DNA from: Cyanophora paradoxa
Taxonomy: Eukaryota; Glaucocystophyceae; Cyanophorales; Cyanophoraceae
DNA length: 64,000 bases
Reading direction: 5' to 3'
Assembly (NCBI GenBank): GCA_004431415.1
Contig: QPMI01000416.1
Location: forward strand, 806,001-870,000
The notes under the pieces were generated by a model. It was not told the origin of the DNA. It made no database searches and was given only the letters and a program-made list of their open reading frames with translations. The number at the start of each line of letters is the position of its first letter. The stretch's first letter is position 1. Position numbers and translations under genes: made by a program. Shown here piece after piece: positions 20,441 to 31,200 of the stretch.

Positions 20441-23032
20441 CTCGTCGTCCACATCGCATGGCCAGCGCCAGACCCTCCCCTCGCGCTGCGAGCGATTGAC
20501 CCACGAGTGCTATTGCTATAGTGAATTAATTTATATAGACTCAATGATTGGGGTCCGGATCCGCCTTGAGGTGGCACGCATGCCCATGGCCATGACCATG
20601 GCGAACAGCAATGAGCTAGCTATAGCGCTCGCGATCGATCGAGATCTCCGGCGCTACCGCATATGCATATATATGCATGAGTGCACACGTGAGCTCGCGA
20701 GGGCATTGCGGACACTGTGGCACTGATCGCGGCATGTACACGCGAGCTCGAGGTCCCGCAACACGGCCGTTATGCATGTGCAGCTGGCAGCTGACGATTG
20801 CATAAAATGAAAGCGCTAACCGTAGAGAAGAGAAACAGATTCAAAAAGAAGTCAGCCAGGGCCCGGGATTGGGCCACCGAAACGCGAGAGAGGCGTCTAC
20901 GACGCTCGCAAGAAAGCACTCGCTAGGCTCCAATGAGTGCTCGAGGGCCGCCTGCAGCCACGCCGTGCCAGGCGCGCCGCCCTCGGCGAGGGCGGGCGGG
21001 GCGCGCCGCCCTCGGGAGGGCGGGCGGGCGGCGCTCAGTCGTCCCACGCGTCGGGGATGCTCTCGCGGGGGGGCAGCACGTTCCCCGCCGGCCCCGCCGA
21101 GGGCGCCGCCCCGCTCGGGGGCGTCGGGCTCTCCGTCCGGTCCGAGAGTGGCTGCAGGCGGGGCGGGGCGCGTGAGGGGGGCCGGGGGCCGGGAGCGGAG
21201 CGGGGCGTGGGCAGGGTGGGTGGCGGGCCTGGAGGAGCATGTGCTTGTACTTGTCGTCGACGTTCATCGCGGCGACCTGCTCCTCGAGCTCCTTGCGCCG
21301 CAGCCGCTGCTCCTCCTTCTCCGCCTTCTCCCGCCGCCGCGCCGCCTTGCCGGCCGCGAACACCGCCTCCCCGCCCCCGACTCCGGCCGGTGCGCGTCCG
21401 CGATCGCCCGCCGGATCGAGAGCACCTGCGGGGCGGGGGCGGGGCGGGGGGTCAGCGAGGGGCGGGGGCGGGGACGGCGGCGGGGGCGCGCGATGTCGGC
21501 GTCGCGGTCGTCGTAGAAGGAGGTGGCCTTGCCCCAGGTGCCGGCCCGCCCCGTGCGCCCGATGCGGTGCACGTAGTCCTCCATCTTCTTCGGCAGGTCG
21601 TAGTTGATCACGTGGGTGATGCCCTGCGGCCGGCCCCTCAGCGCCGGGCCGCGCGGGGCGGGGCGGGGCGGGGCAGCGCGCCGTGACGTCGAGGCCGCGG
21701 GAGGCGAGGTCCGTGGCGATCAGCACGTTGATCATCCCGTCCCGGTACGACTGCCCCGCGGCCTCAGGGCGGGCCGGCGGGGCCCGGGGGCGGGCGCGGG
21801 GGCGCGGGGCGCGGCTCGCCTGGAGCGCGGCCTCGCGCTGCGGCTGCGTGCGGTCGGCGTGCAGGCGGTCGGCGTGGTGGCCCTCCTGCGCCCGCCCCGC
21901 CCCGTCAGCGGCGCCGAGGGGGCGGGGCGGCGGGGCGGCGGGGCGGGCCTGGAGGAGGGCGACGCAGAGCTCCTCGCACTTGATCTTCGTCTCCACGAAG
22001 ACCAGGATCTGCGCCCCGGCCGCCGGCTCGCCGGCGCGCGCGGCGGGGCGGGAAGGGGGCGCCTGCGGCTGGTCCTTGCCCCGCTCCATCGCCTCCTCTT
22101 CGTCCACGCGGATGATCTCGATGAGCCGCTGCTTCTTGCGCTCCTCCGGCGTGTACTCCAGGAACTGCGCCCCGCACACGCTCGCCCCCGCGGGGGCGCG
22201 GGGCGGGCGGGGCGGGCGGGGCGGGCCTGCGTGACGTTCTTCGTCGGCTTGTTGACCGTCCCGATGGAGATGCGGATGGGGTTCTTGAGGAAGGCCTGCG
22301 CCCCCCCGCCCGCCCCGTCGGCCCCCGCGCGGCGGCTTGCCGGCGCATGGGCCGGCGCGGCGCGCCTCTGCGAGGGCCTCGATCTCCTCGGGCATCGTCG
22401 CCGAGAAGAGCAGCGTCTGCCGCTCCTGCCCGCCCCCGCGTCACGAGGCCCCGCCGCGGCGGCCCGTGGCCTGGGGCGGGGCCCGGGCGGGGGCGGGGCG
22501 GGGCGGGGCGTGGCGGGCCTTGGCGATGCGGGCGACGATGTCGTGGATCTGGTCCTCGAAGCCCATGTCGAGCATGCGGTCGGCCTCGTCCAGCACCAGG
22601 AACGAGCACCGCGAGAGCGCCGTGTTCCCCTGCCCGCCCGCGCGCCCCACGCCCCGCCTCGGCCCCCGCGCGCCCCGTGCCGGGAGGCGGCGGGGGCGGC
22701 GCGCCTGCTGGAGGTGCTGGATGAAGCGCCCCGGGGTCGCCACGACGAAGTCCACCCCCGCCCGCAGGTCCCCCCGCTGCCCCGCCGTCAGCGCCCCAGC
22801 CCCCCGGGGGGCGGGGCCGCCGCGCCTGCTGCCCCATGTTCTCCGCCCCGCCCACCACGATGGTGCCCTTGATGCGGGACGAGATGGAGAACATCTTCGC
22901 CTCCTGCGCCCCGGCTCGTGCGCGGCGCGGCGGCGGCGGCGCGGCGGGCTGCGCGCCTTGTCGATCTGCTGGGCGAGCTCGCGGGTCGGGGCCAGCACGA
23001 GGGCGATCGGGCCGTCCCCACGCTGGATCGGC
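20441..23032 (-). repeat. Segmental duplication, inverted copy A'
   Basis: Reverse complement of 13773-16367, 2592 versus 2595 bases, nearly identical in both exons and introns. One edge is CTCGTCGTCCACATCGC at 20441; the other is at GGATCGGC, 23025-23032, where it runs into a GGGGC-rich array. Confidence 0.93.
21035..23032 (-). pseudogene. DEAD-box helicase, 5'-truncated inverted copy (A')
   Basis: Carries helicase exons from [19 protein letters not shown] to the C-terminus [10 protein letters not shown], with the stop at 21037-21035. It lacks the RGG exon, the Q motif and Walker A, so it cannot bind ATP normally. Where copy A has single-G shortfalls, this copy has the in-frame form ([16 protein letters not shown]), matching the usual family pattern. 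Upstream of the break there is only GC-repeat DNA and no start codon in context. It is probably a non-functional duplicate, but it keeps the better core reading frame. Confidence 0.8.
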
Positions 23033-23872
23033 GGTCAGGGTCGGGGGTTGGGGGTGGGGGCGGGGCGGGCGGGGCGGGGTGGAGCGGGGCGGGGCGGGGC
23101 GGGGCGGGGCGAGGCGGGGCGGGCGGGGCGGGGCGGGGCGGGGCGGGGCGGGGCGGGGCGGCCGGGGGGGGGGGGGGGGGGGGGGGGGGGGCGGGGCGGG
23201 GCGGGCGGGGCGGGGCGGGGCGGCCGGGGGGGTGGGGGGGGCGTTGAGGTGGGGCGAGCTCGAGGCGGGTCTTGCAAATTGGCGATGCGCATGCATATGG
23301 AGGCGACGATCATCGGATATTGATGATATCGTGAATATCGATCTGGCCGGCACTGAGGCATGTGGGTGATGCATGCATGTGGGTGCACGTGATGCTGGAT
23401 GAATTTTCGAACAGACCGGATGTGGAGGATGTTGGTGTGTTTTCTGGGTGGGTTCCGAAACCTCAGGGGAGCCTCGGAGGGGCAGGTGTATTGTGAGGGG
23501 CAAGAGGGCCGGGGCGCCCGACAGCATCGCGTGCAGACCACAACATGTACAGGTCACCGGGTGCCGGAGGATCAAGCTTCGACGTCAGCTTTCCCCCACC
23601 CTCGAGCTCGCTCCGAGATCTTACAAGCTTCAGGTCCTGTTGTACCCCTGCTGCCTCGTTGCGATCTGGCCCAGCTTCCATTCTAGATTAAAATGAAGTG
23701 CTGATAGGGGTTGAGTGAGGCGAAGTCCGGCTTTCAAGCTGAATAAAAGAAGTCACTAGAGGGAACGGGGACCTAATGTACGCGTTCGAAATACAGCGAA
23801 TGAGTTGGCGTGGGGGATAGTCGGGGCAGGGCGGGGCAGCAGTGGGGGACCAGAAGCTGGTGGAAGGTGGCC
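23033..23872. other. Intergenic region with GGGGC array and poly-G
   Basis: From 23033 to about 23235 a GGGGCGGGGC-type array joins the truncated helicase copy to AT-richer DNA. Then come GATGATCATCGGATATTG-like words and, from about 23720, weak similarity to the flank of PP6 copy B (AAGTCCGGCT.TCAAGC). No gene is seen. Confidence 0.6.
23164..23191 (+). repeat. Poly-G homopolymer, 28 bases
   Basis: A run of 28 G inside the GGGGC array that borders the inverted helicase copy. This is a likely weak point for both replication and assembly. Confidence 0.9.
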
Positions 23873-25231
23873 CTACAAGAAGTAGGAAACAGTGCTCCGG
23901 GTCGGGATCATCTCGTGCGCCTCGGACACTTCCCTGAAGATCTGCGCCGGACCACGTAAGCTGGCGAAAGTGGCTCGCAGGTTGACCCGCGGACCTTGAA
24001 CTCGCGCTCAAGGTTGTCCTTGAAGGCCAGGATGGCGGCAACGTTGCCACAGCGGTAGCAGTAGTTGGGGGCCGACCAAACTGTCACAAGGCTCTTGTCT
24101 GGGAACATGTACTTGTACCCCTCTTGAACCAGCTGATGCGCCCGGCAGATCAGCTCCAGCTTGTTCAAATGGTTGAACTGCGTAGCTCCATGACGTCAAT
24201 CGCGGCCAAGGCAGCGCGGGGCCCAGAACGAGCCGCCCGCACCTCTGCCGTCACTTTGGCGCCGAAGAGCCATCCGGCACCTCGCGGGCTGACCGCCCAC
24301 GTCTCGATCTCCTCCGGGTCGCTCCACATAAGGTCTTCGCGGGCGGAGCACTCAGGGGGGACATCACGGGCACAGGAAGGGGCAGGGCTAACCGCAGAAG
24401 GAGCCCTCGTGAGGGATCTCCTGTCTCCGGTTGATAGTGCGGATCTGGTCCAGCGTCCGGATGTCGGGGGACAAGCCGCCGTGCACGCAGAGGATACGGC
24501 CGTCGATGACCTACGACCGCGGCCGGTTCGCACCGATGTACGCAGCGGCGGGACGCAATGCGAACAGCGGCGCACGGCGGCGAGCGTCAGGTAATCGAAG
24601 ACATCTGTACAGTACTTCCACGCGTTCGCGTTGCCGTACTTGCGCTGGCACTCGTCGTAAAAACCGTACACCTGCGTGATTTGCCGCGACTCGTGGTTCC
24701 CGCGGAGTAGTGTGATGTTCGCTGGATACCTGCGAGTAGACGGTGAGGATGCCAGACAGAAGGAAAGAAGAGAGAAGAAGTCGACGGGATCGGTCGGCTC
24801 ACCTCGCCTTCAAGCAGAGCAGCAGCGTGAATGTTTCAAGGCTGTTGTATCCACGGTCGACGAAGTCACCCTGTAAACGCAAAAGCACGCGGTGAGCTGC
24901 AAACGGACGCGCACGCGGGGAGCTAGCCCCGGCAGCGATTCACCATGAAGATGTAGTTCGTGTCGGGGATCTCGCCTCCCGTGCGGAATAGCTCCAGCAG
25001 ATCGTGGAACTGGCCGTGGATGTCTCCGCACACTGTGACGGGGCTGCTAACGGGCTGCACATTGCTCTCCTCGAGCAGCAGCTCCTTAACCTGCCATCGA
25101 ACGCGTCGAAACCAGAGGGCCGCTCGACGAGGAGGGATGCGAACCCCCTCGCAGAGCTTCTTCAGATCGTTTTCTGAAAGATACTCGCACTTCCTGACCT
25201 GCTCAATCCTGTGACCCTGGGTGGTGAGCAC
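23781..25231 (+). repeat. Segmental duplication, copy B' of a direct pair
   Basis: Direct copy of 18013-19461, offset by about 5.77 kb. It differs at a few positions, including 2 extra bases near 24979 that restore the PP6 frame. Confidence 0.93.
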
Positions 25232-25270
25232 AGGGCCGGGCAGGCGAAGATCGGCGAGGAATGGCACCAT
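23873..25270 (-). CDS. PPP6C: Serine/threonine protein phosphatase PP6 catalytic subunit (intact copy)
   Basis: PPP-family phosphatase. Exons on the minus strand join to [60 protein letters not shown], then [20 protein letters not shown] over a GT-AG intron, [113 protein letters not shown], and STVSYFL with the stop at 23875-23873. The three metal/catalytic motifs GDxHG, GDxVDRG and GNHE are present. The [15 protein letters not shown] region and the YFL end fit PP6 (FyPP/SIT4) better than PP2A or PP4. The start is uncertain: ATG at 25270 is in frame without an intron, but a spliced first exon is also possible. Confidence 0.86.
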
Positions 25271-25649
25271 TTGTCCTGTTTCCGGTCGAATCACGGAAGG
25301 CACAGTCGCGGGCGAGAGGGGACAAGCGTCAGACGCAGGCAGCGGGAGACACACACGGCATTCAAACGGGCCGCGAGCTCACCAACATCGTGCCTGTTCG
25401 GATGCTGTTTCGCACTACGCGAACTCAACGGGTCTACGACACGGCTGGCCCCTCTGCTATTCGCGCGGCGGTGTGCCCAGGGCGCTGGGGTTCGGGATAA
25501 CCGCTGGCTTCCTTCCACGAACACACAACCCGAGCCTTCGTCGGCGCTGCAGTCCGGTGCGGCTGGCCGACTTCCTGGATCGCTGCGTGGGGGTACGCCC
25601 GGTACTGCGGCAGGGGGGTACACGGAGAGAAGCTAGGCACTTTCGAGCG
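25271..25649. promoter_or_regulatory. Divergent upstream region, PP6 / RING-GTPase gene
   Basis: About 380 bp between two divergent starts. It includes GCAGCGGGAGACACACACGG (about 25340), which is also found, diverged, beside the decayed PP6 copy at about 19470 and 19700. That shows the PP6 duplication originally extended further and lost about 105 bp here. No TATA-like element is clear. Confidence 0.45.
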
Positions 25650-27694
25650 ATGGTGGCCATGGAGGCCGTGCAGCATGTGCTTTCGCCGGTAGGAGAGTCG
25701 GTGCAATCCAGCGAGGCCGCCGTCGAGCGTGCGTACGAGTGCCCGATATGCCACGAGGTTCTCTTTGATCCAGTGACGACACATTGCGCCCATTCGTGCG
25801 CTGTTTCTACCATGCCCCCGCCCTTCGGCACTGAGGCGCAGCGGGTCCTAGGTTTTGCAGACGCTGCATCGCGGCGGCGTTGCGGCGGGACCCCCGCTGC
25901 CCCTGCTGCAGGGCCGTACAGGTCCCGGACCTCCTACAGCCGAACGCGGAGCTGCGCGCGGCGGTGGCGAGGGACTGCCCCAACGCGTACGACGAGCGCG
26001 CGCGCGCCAACGCGAGCTCCGTCCTTTTCGTGGGATCGACCGGTTCTGGGTGCGTTAGCCGGGTCCGGCCTCGGCGCGCCGCGCGGCCGCCGCCGAGACG
26101 CGCAATTCATGCGCAGGAAGAGCGCGGCGATCAACTACCTGTGCGGGGAGCGGGTGTGCGGGACGAACGCCTTCGAGCGGGAGACGCAGGACGTGGCTTG
26201 GCACGCGCGGACGCTCCCGGCGGCGGGGACAGAGGACGGGCTTGACACGGGCGGTGCGGGCCACGAGCTCCTGGCCTTCCGCCTCATCGACACCCCGGGG
26301 CTCCTCCCGCACGGTGCCCGCGCCCCGCCCCGCCCCGCCGTCCCGCGGGATGAGCGCGCTGCAGCCGAGGGGCGCGCGGAGCGGGAGGAGGACACGCGGG
26401 AGAACCGATGCGCGCTCGACAAGGCGCGCGGGGCAGGCGGGGCGCCGCCCGGGCCCGGAGCCCACATGACGCCGTCGCAGATTGTGCGCTTCGTGACCAA
26501 GGGCGCCGAGGAGGGGCGGGCGGGCGGTGCGCGCGGGACCCCGGCCTGGACGCTTGCGGCGTTCTTCTAGGACGCGAGCGGGCGCGGGGCGCACTGCGGC
26601 AGAGACGCACGCGCACTGCGTGGCGTGGGTCGAGCGGGCCGACCTGCTTCGCCCCGAGGTGCCGTCCCCTGAAGTGTCTGCCGGCCGGCGGCGCGCTGAG
26701 ACGCAGCGGGGAGCGGCGCAGGGGGACCGGAGGACGGCGCGGGCGCTGACGGAGCGGCTCGGGGCGGGGGTCTGGCGGCGGGCGGCCCTGCTGCTGACCC
26801 ACGCCGAGGGGACCCCCGACGCCGCCCTCGCCGCCCGCCTCCGCTCCATGCGGGCCCGCCCCGCCCCGCCCCGCTCCCCCGCCCCGGCGCACGCGCCGAG
26901 GCCGGGGCGGCGCGCGCAGGAGGCGATACGCGAGGCGAGCGGGGACGCGGGGGCGCCGGCGCCCCCGCACGCGCTCCTCTCATGCCTGCGGGGGCGCCCC
27001 CTTCCCCCGGGCTGCTGCTCGCCCGCCGAGGCGGCCGGTGTGCTGGCGCGCGTGGCGCGGGCCGCAGAGGCCGACCCACGCGCCGCCGCCGCTTCTGCAG
27101 CTTCCCTCGCCCGCGGCGGGCCGCCCTTTCCCATCCCGGGTCCGACCAAACGCTTGGCTGTTCGCCTCCCCGCGCTGCCGGCGCTGACGCTGCGGCGCAG
27201 CTGCTGCGGAGGAGGACGGGGAGCGGGGCGGGTGGCTGGCGTCGGAAGAGAGCGGGGCGGGGTGGGAGGTCGTCGTCGTCCGAACTCCCGAGCCCTGGCC
27301 CGTGACCGCCCTCAAGGCGCGCCCTCTCAAACGTTCTCCCCCTCTCGCCTCCCCCCGACCCCCCTCCCCCTGGCGCCTCTCTTCCCGTCTTATCGGAGAG
27401 GTAAATCTGCAAGGCTTTCGCGGTGGGGCAGCACCTCTGGACGAGCAGGTACCCCCTCTGGCTGAAGCTTTTTCAGGCGAGGGACACGTCCCCCCACACC
27501 CAACCCCCCGTCCCCTTCCCCCCGTTGAGCCGGAGATTGTGCAGGGGGCGCTAGCGCTGCTCTGGCTGTCCGGCTTCTCTTCGGTGAGCGTGCGCAGTGG
27601 ACGGGGTGGCAGCGCGGCGACCCTCGAGTCTTTACAGGGGACGCGCTCCTACCGGCACCGCCTGGGGCCCCGCCGCGCCGTCATCAACGGTTAG
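25650..27694 (+). CDS. RING finger fused to a TOC/AIG1-type GTPase
   Basis: N-terminus: RING finger YECPICHEVLFDPVTTHCAHS/FCRRCI... with CPCCRA (C3HC4 spacing), joined over a GT-AG intron at 25789-25853. Then, after ELRAAVARDCPNAYDERA, a GTPase begins: G1 FVGSTGSG/KSAAINYLCGE (an intron splits the P-loop at about 26050-26120) and G3 LLAFRLIDTPGLLPHG. A TOC/AIG1-like stretch, CVAWVERADLLRPEV, then ERLGAGVWRRAALLLTHAEG, follows the pattern 'vvL.V.R.D...iT..fG..iW....vvlTHa' of Toc159/Toc34 and AIG1 GTPases. The C-terminal exons to RSYRHRLGPRRAVING (stop 27692-27694) are not recognised; no clear membrane anchor is seen. If real, this would be an E3 ligase controlled by, or acting on, a paraseptin GTPase. 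Middle exon borders between 26330 and 27400 are approximate. Confidence 0.75.
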
Positions 27695-28203
27695 CCGCCG
27701 CGCGCCAGCTGCAACGTGTGAAGCTCTCAGTCAAAGTGAATAGCTAGCGTCCTACGGTAGTAGCGCTAAATCTTACATATCCACTGCTGACTAAGTGAGT
27801 CGTACTACGGTAGTTACTAAGTTACTAGTAACTTAGTAACTGTGACAGAAGTCTCCAGCGGGGCCGGCGCCGCTGGCACTGCGGCATAATACTATGATCA
27901 TTGGATATCCGATGATCGATTCGACTTTCAAGTTTAATATGCCATGATGCCATGCAAATGAGAGCATACGAATGGCAAAAAAGTTTAACTTCGGAACGTC
28001 GGAAGCCCTTGAAGTGCATCACATAGCGGTGATGGCGTGGCCCCAGCGACAGACTAACTGGCCGGGCCGCGGCAGGCTCGCGACGCCTCGCGTTCGGCAT
28101 CATCGTCAAACAACGCCGTGACGTGCTCGAGTATGTACTTATATGCAGAAATAGTAAACATGAGGAACACTGGGGCCGGTGCGGGGCTGGCGGGCCGGCG
28201 GGG
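27695..28203. other. Intergenic spacer between convergent genes
   Basis: AT-richer DNA with repeated TACGGTAGT words and a perfect 30-bp palindrome (separate entry). No gene is seen. Confidence 0.55.
27812..27841. repeat. Perfect 30-bp palindrome
   Basis: Left half AGTTACTAAGTTACT is followed immediately by its exact reverse complement, with no loop. It lies between two convergent 3' ends and could form a hairpin in either transcript. Confidence 0.9.
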
Positions 28204-31200
28204 CTAGACGGCGATCTTGCTGAGGGCGAGCTCGGAGGCAAGCAGGTCGGAGTCCTTAAGGCCGCACAACTGCGCCCGCCCCGACGTCAGCCGCCGCCGC
28301 CGCCCGGCGCGCAACGCGGGCCCCGCTGCTGCGCACCTCGCGGACGTGCTGCGTGCAGGCGCGGCACTGGATGCTGCCCGGGCGCGCCCCGGTCGGCACC
28401 TCCTGCCTGCCCCGCGAGACCCGCTTCATCGGCGGGCTCTGGCCGGCCCCCGTCGGGCTTGACGCCGGCGCTGCCTCATGCGGCGACGAGGGCGCTTGCT
28501 GCACGGGCGCCTGCGGCTGAGGCGGCGGCGGGTGCGCCTCGGGCTCGCCGGCAGCGGCGGCGGCGGCGGCGGCGGCAGCGCCGGCGCCGGCGGCGGCGTC
28601 CGGGGCGAGGGGGAGGTCGAGGAGGAGGAGGTCGGGGTCGTCGCGCGGGAGGTGCGCATCACAGAAGGCCGTCGGGCACGTGCGGCACTTGTGCCGCGGC
28701 TCGCCCAGCGTCTCGGCCGCCACGAAGCAGAGGCCGCAGTGGTGCCAGGGGCAGTGCCACTTGCCCTGGGGCACGGCGGCGAGGCCGACGCAGGCGGAGT
28801 GGTAGACCTTGCCGCAGCGGGGGAAGTCGCAGATGATGAGGGTACCGCCGTCCTTGCAGACGAAGCAGGCCCCCTCGGGCTCCGGGTCGGGGAGCTCTTC
28901 CCGCTGGTTCGCCCCCAGCACGTAGTTCAGGTGGAAGGCCGCCGCCACCGAGATGTGCGCGGGGCCGACCCCACCGTGCGCCCCCGCCCGCCCCGCCCCC
29001 ACCGCCCCCGGGCCTCCCGCCGCCGGCGACGCGTTCGACGCCCGGCTGCCGCGCCCCGTCAGACAACAGCGGCGCCAGAAAGAAGAGCGCAGGGCGCACT
29101 TGACGCATATAGGGCACTTGTAGGTGCCGTCGGCGGCAGCCGCCGCCGCGCGGGCGGCCTCGCGGGGGCCGTAGAGGAAGCGGATGCAGGGGGCGCAGAG
29201 GACGCGGGGGCAGGCGCTGCAGGGGCGGGCCTCGGCCTCGCGGAGGGCGCAGCAGCAGCAGAGGGCGTCGCGGGCGGCGCCCGGCTCGGCGGGGCGCGCG
29301 TCGGGGGCGGCGAGCGCCGTCGTCGCGAGGCGCCCCAGCGGGAGCTGCGGGATGGCCCCCGCCGCCGCGTCCTCCGCCCCCTCCCGCCCCGCCCCGCCTC
29401 CCCGCTGCCGGCCCCGCCGCCTCCGCCTCCACGCGGGCGGGGGCGGGCGCCGGCGCGGGCGGGCGGGGCGGGTGGAGCGGAGGGCGGGGGCCCGCGGTAG
29501 TCCTCCTCGCGGGTGAGGCCGCAGGCGGCGGCGCGGGCGACGCGGGCCTCGACGCGAGCCGCGCAGCCGATGCAGAGCCAGAAGTTGAGCTCGCCCAGCG
29601 CCCCGTGCCGCCGGAAGCGCGCCCCGTGCTGCGCGCAGCCGCGCAGGCAGCACGCGACGCTGTGGTCCACCACCGTCTCGCTGATCGGGCGCCCGCCCTC
29701 CATCGCCGGGGGCGCCTGCGCGACGCGCGCAACCTCTGCGCCGTGGCCCTCCGCAGCGGCGGCCGCCTCGTCGCGGCGGCGTGGGGCGACGGCGGGGAGT
29801 GGGGCGGGGGAGGCGGTGGCGGAGCGCTCGGCGGGGGGCGGCGGGGGCGGGGCGCCCTGGACGAGGTGGGTGTGGAGGCGGCGGAGGCCGAAGACGCCTG
29901 GGGCGACCTTGATGAACTCCGAGGCGGGGCCCTTGGAGGAGATGTCGAAGTTGAGCGTCGCCGCGAGGTTCTGCGTCGGGTCCTTGGCCCGCGAGCCCGA
30001 GCGCAGCATCTCTTCCCGGAGGGCGATCTCGCAGAGCTCGTCGGCCCGCATCGGGCGGTCGTGCTCGGCGAGGATGCGCGCCGCCGCCGCCTTCACCCGG
30101 AACCCGATCGAGTTCTCCGACTCGGCCCGCCCCGCCTTCGCCTTCCCGGGCCCCGCCCCCGCCCCTGCCGACCCTGCCGCCGCTGCAGCCGCCGCCTCCT
30201 CCGCCCCGCAAGCCTCCGCTGCTGGCGCCAGCGCGTTCGACTCCTCGCCGGCTGCCGTGCCGACCGGCGACGGCTCCGGCGCCGCCTGCTCAATTGCCGC
30301 CACCCCCGGTCCTGTGGCTGTTGTCGCGGCCGCCGCCGCCGCCGCGGCTGCTGCGGCTGCTGCGGCTGCAGAGCGGCGGGAGGAGCGAGTGCCGAATTCA
30401 GCGGGGGACGGGAGCGCCGAAGCGGTGGGTGTGCCGCGCGTGTTGTACCGCCCCGGGGGCGCCCTGCGCATGCGCGGCGGCGTCGGTAAAAGAAGAAGCT
30501 GGCGGGGTGGGGCTGGGGGGGCGGCGGGCACGTATGGAGGGGGCACTTCCAGTCGGTGCCGGGGAGGGTGACGGCGTGGAGGCAGCCGGCGTGGTAGCTC
30601 TTGGCGCAGGCGGGGTCGGCGCAGGGGATGAGGAAGCCGTCCTCCTTGCAGACGTCGCAGACGGCCTCGTTGAGGGTGCCCGTCCCCGCCTCGGGCCCCT
30701 CGGGCGGGGCGGGGCCCTCGTGTGCCGCCTCCCGCGTCGAGTGCGCGCGCAGGCGCTCCTTGACGGCGGCCTCGGAGAGGGGCGCGGCGCGCGGCTGCGG
30801 GCCCCCGGCCTCGGGCGAGATCGCGTAGCAGCTCCCGTCCTCCGTGTTCCCGAAGATCTGGACGAGGCTCGCGGGGAGGCCCAGCACCGCCAGCAGGCCG
30901 CCCTTGTGCCCCTGGTGCACCGACTTCAGGTGCTGCACCCGGTCCGCGTAGATCGCGAAGCTGCCGCGCGCCGTCAGCGTCGCACGCGCCCCGCCGGCAG
31001 CGCCGGGCGCACTCGCGGCCGTTGCCCTTGACGATGAGGTTGGTGTCCTTGTAGGGCATGCGGTCGCCCGGGAACCAGGGCTTGACCTGGGGCAGCTTGT
31101 AGGCGAGGATGTCGATGCCGCGGCTGGGCGGGGCGGGGTGAGCGGGGCGACGGGCGCGTGGGGCGGGGGGGCGGGCGCGGACACGACGAGCTCGACGGCG

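Noticed and set aside
20441..23032. A working second helicase gene
   Set aside because: The copy lacks the Q motif and Walker A and begins in a GC array without a start codon.
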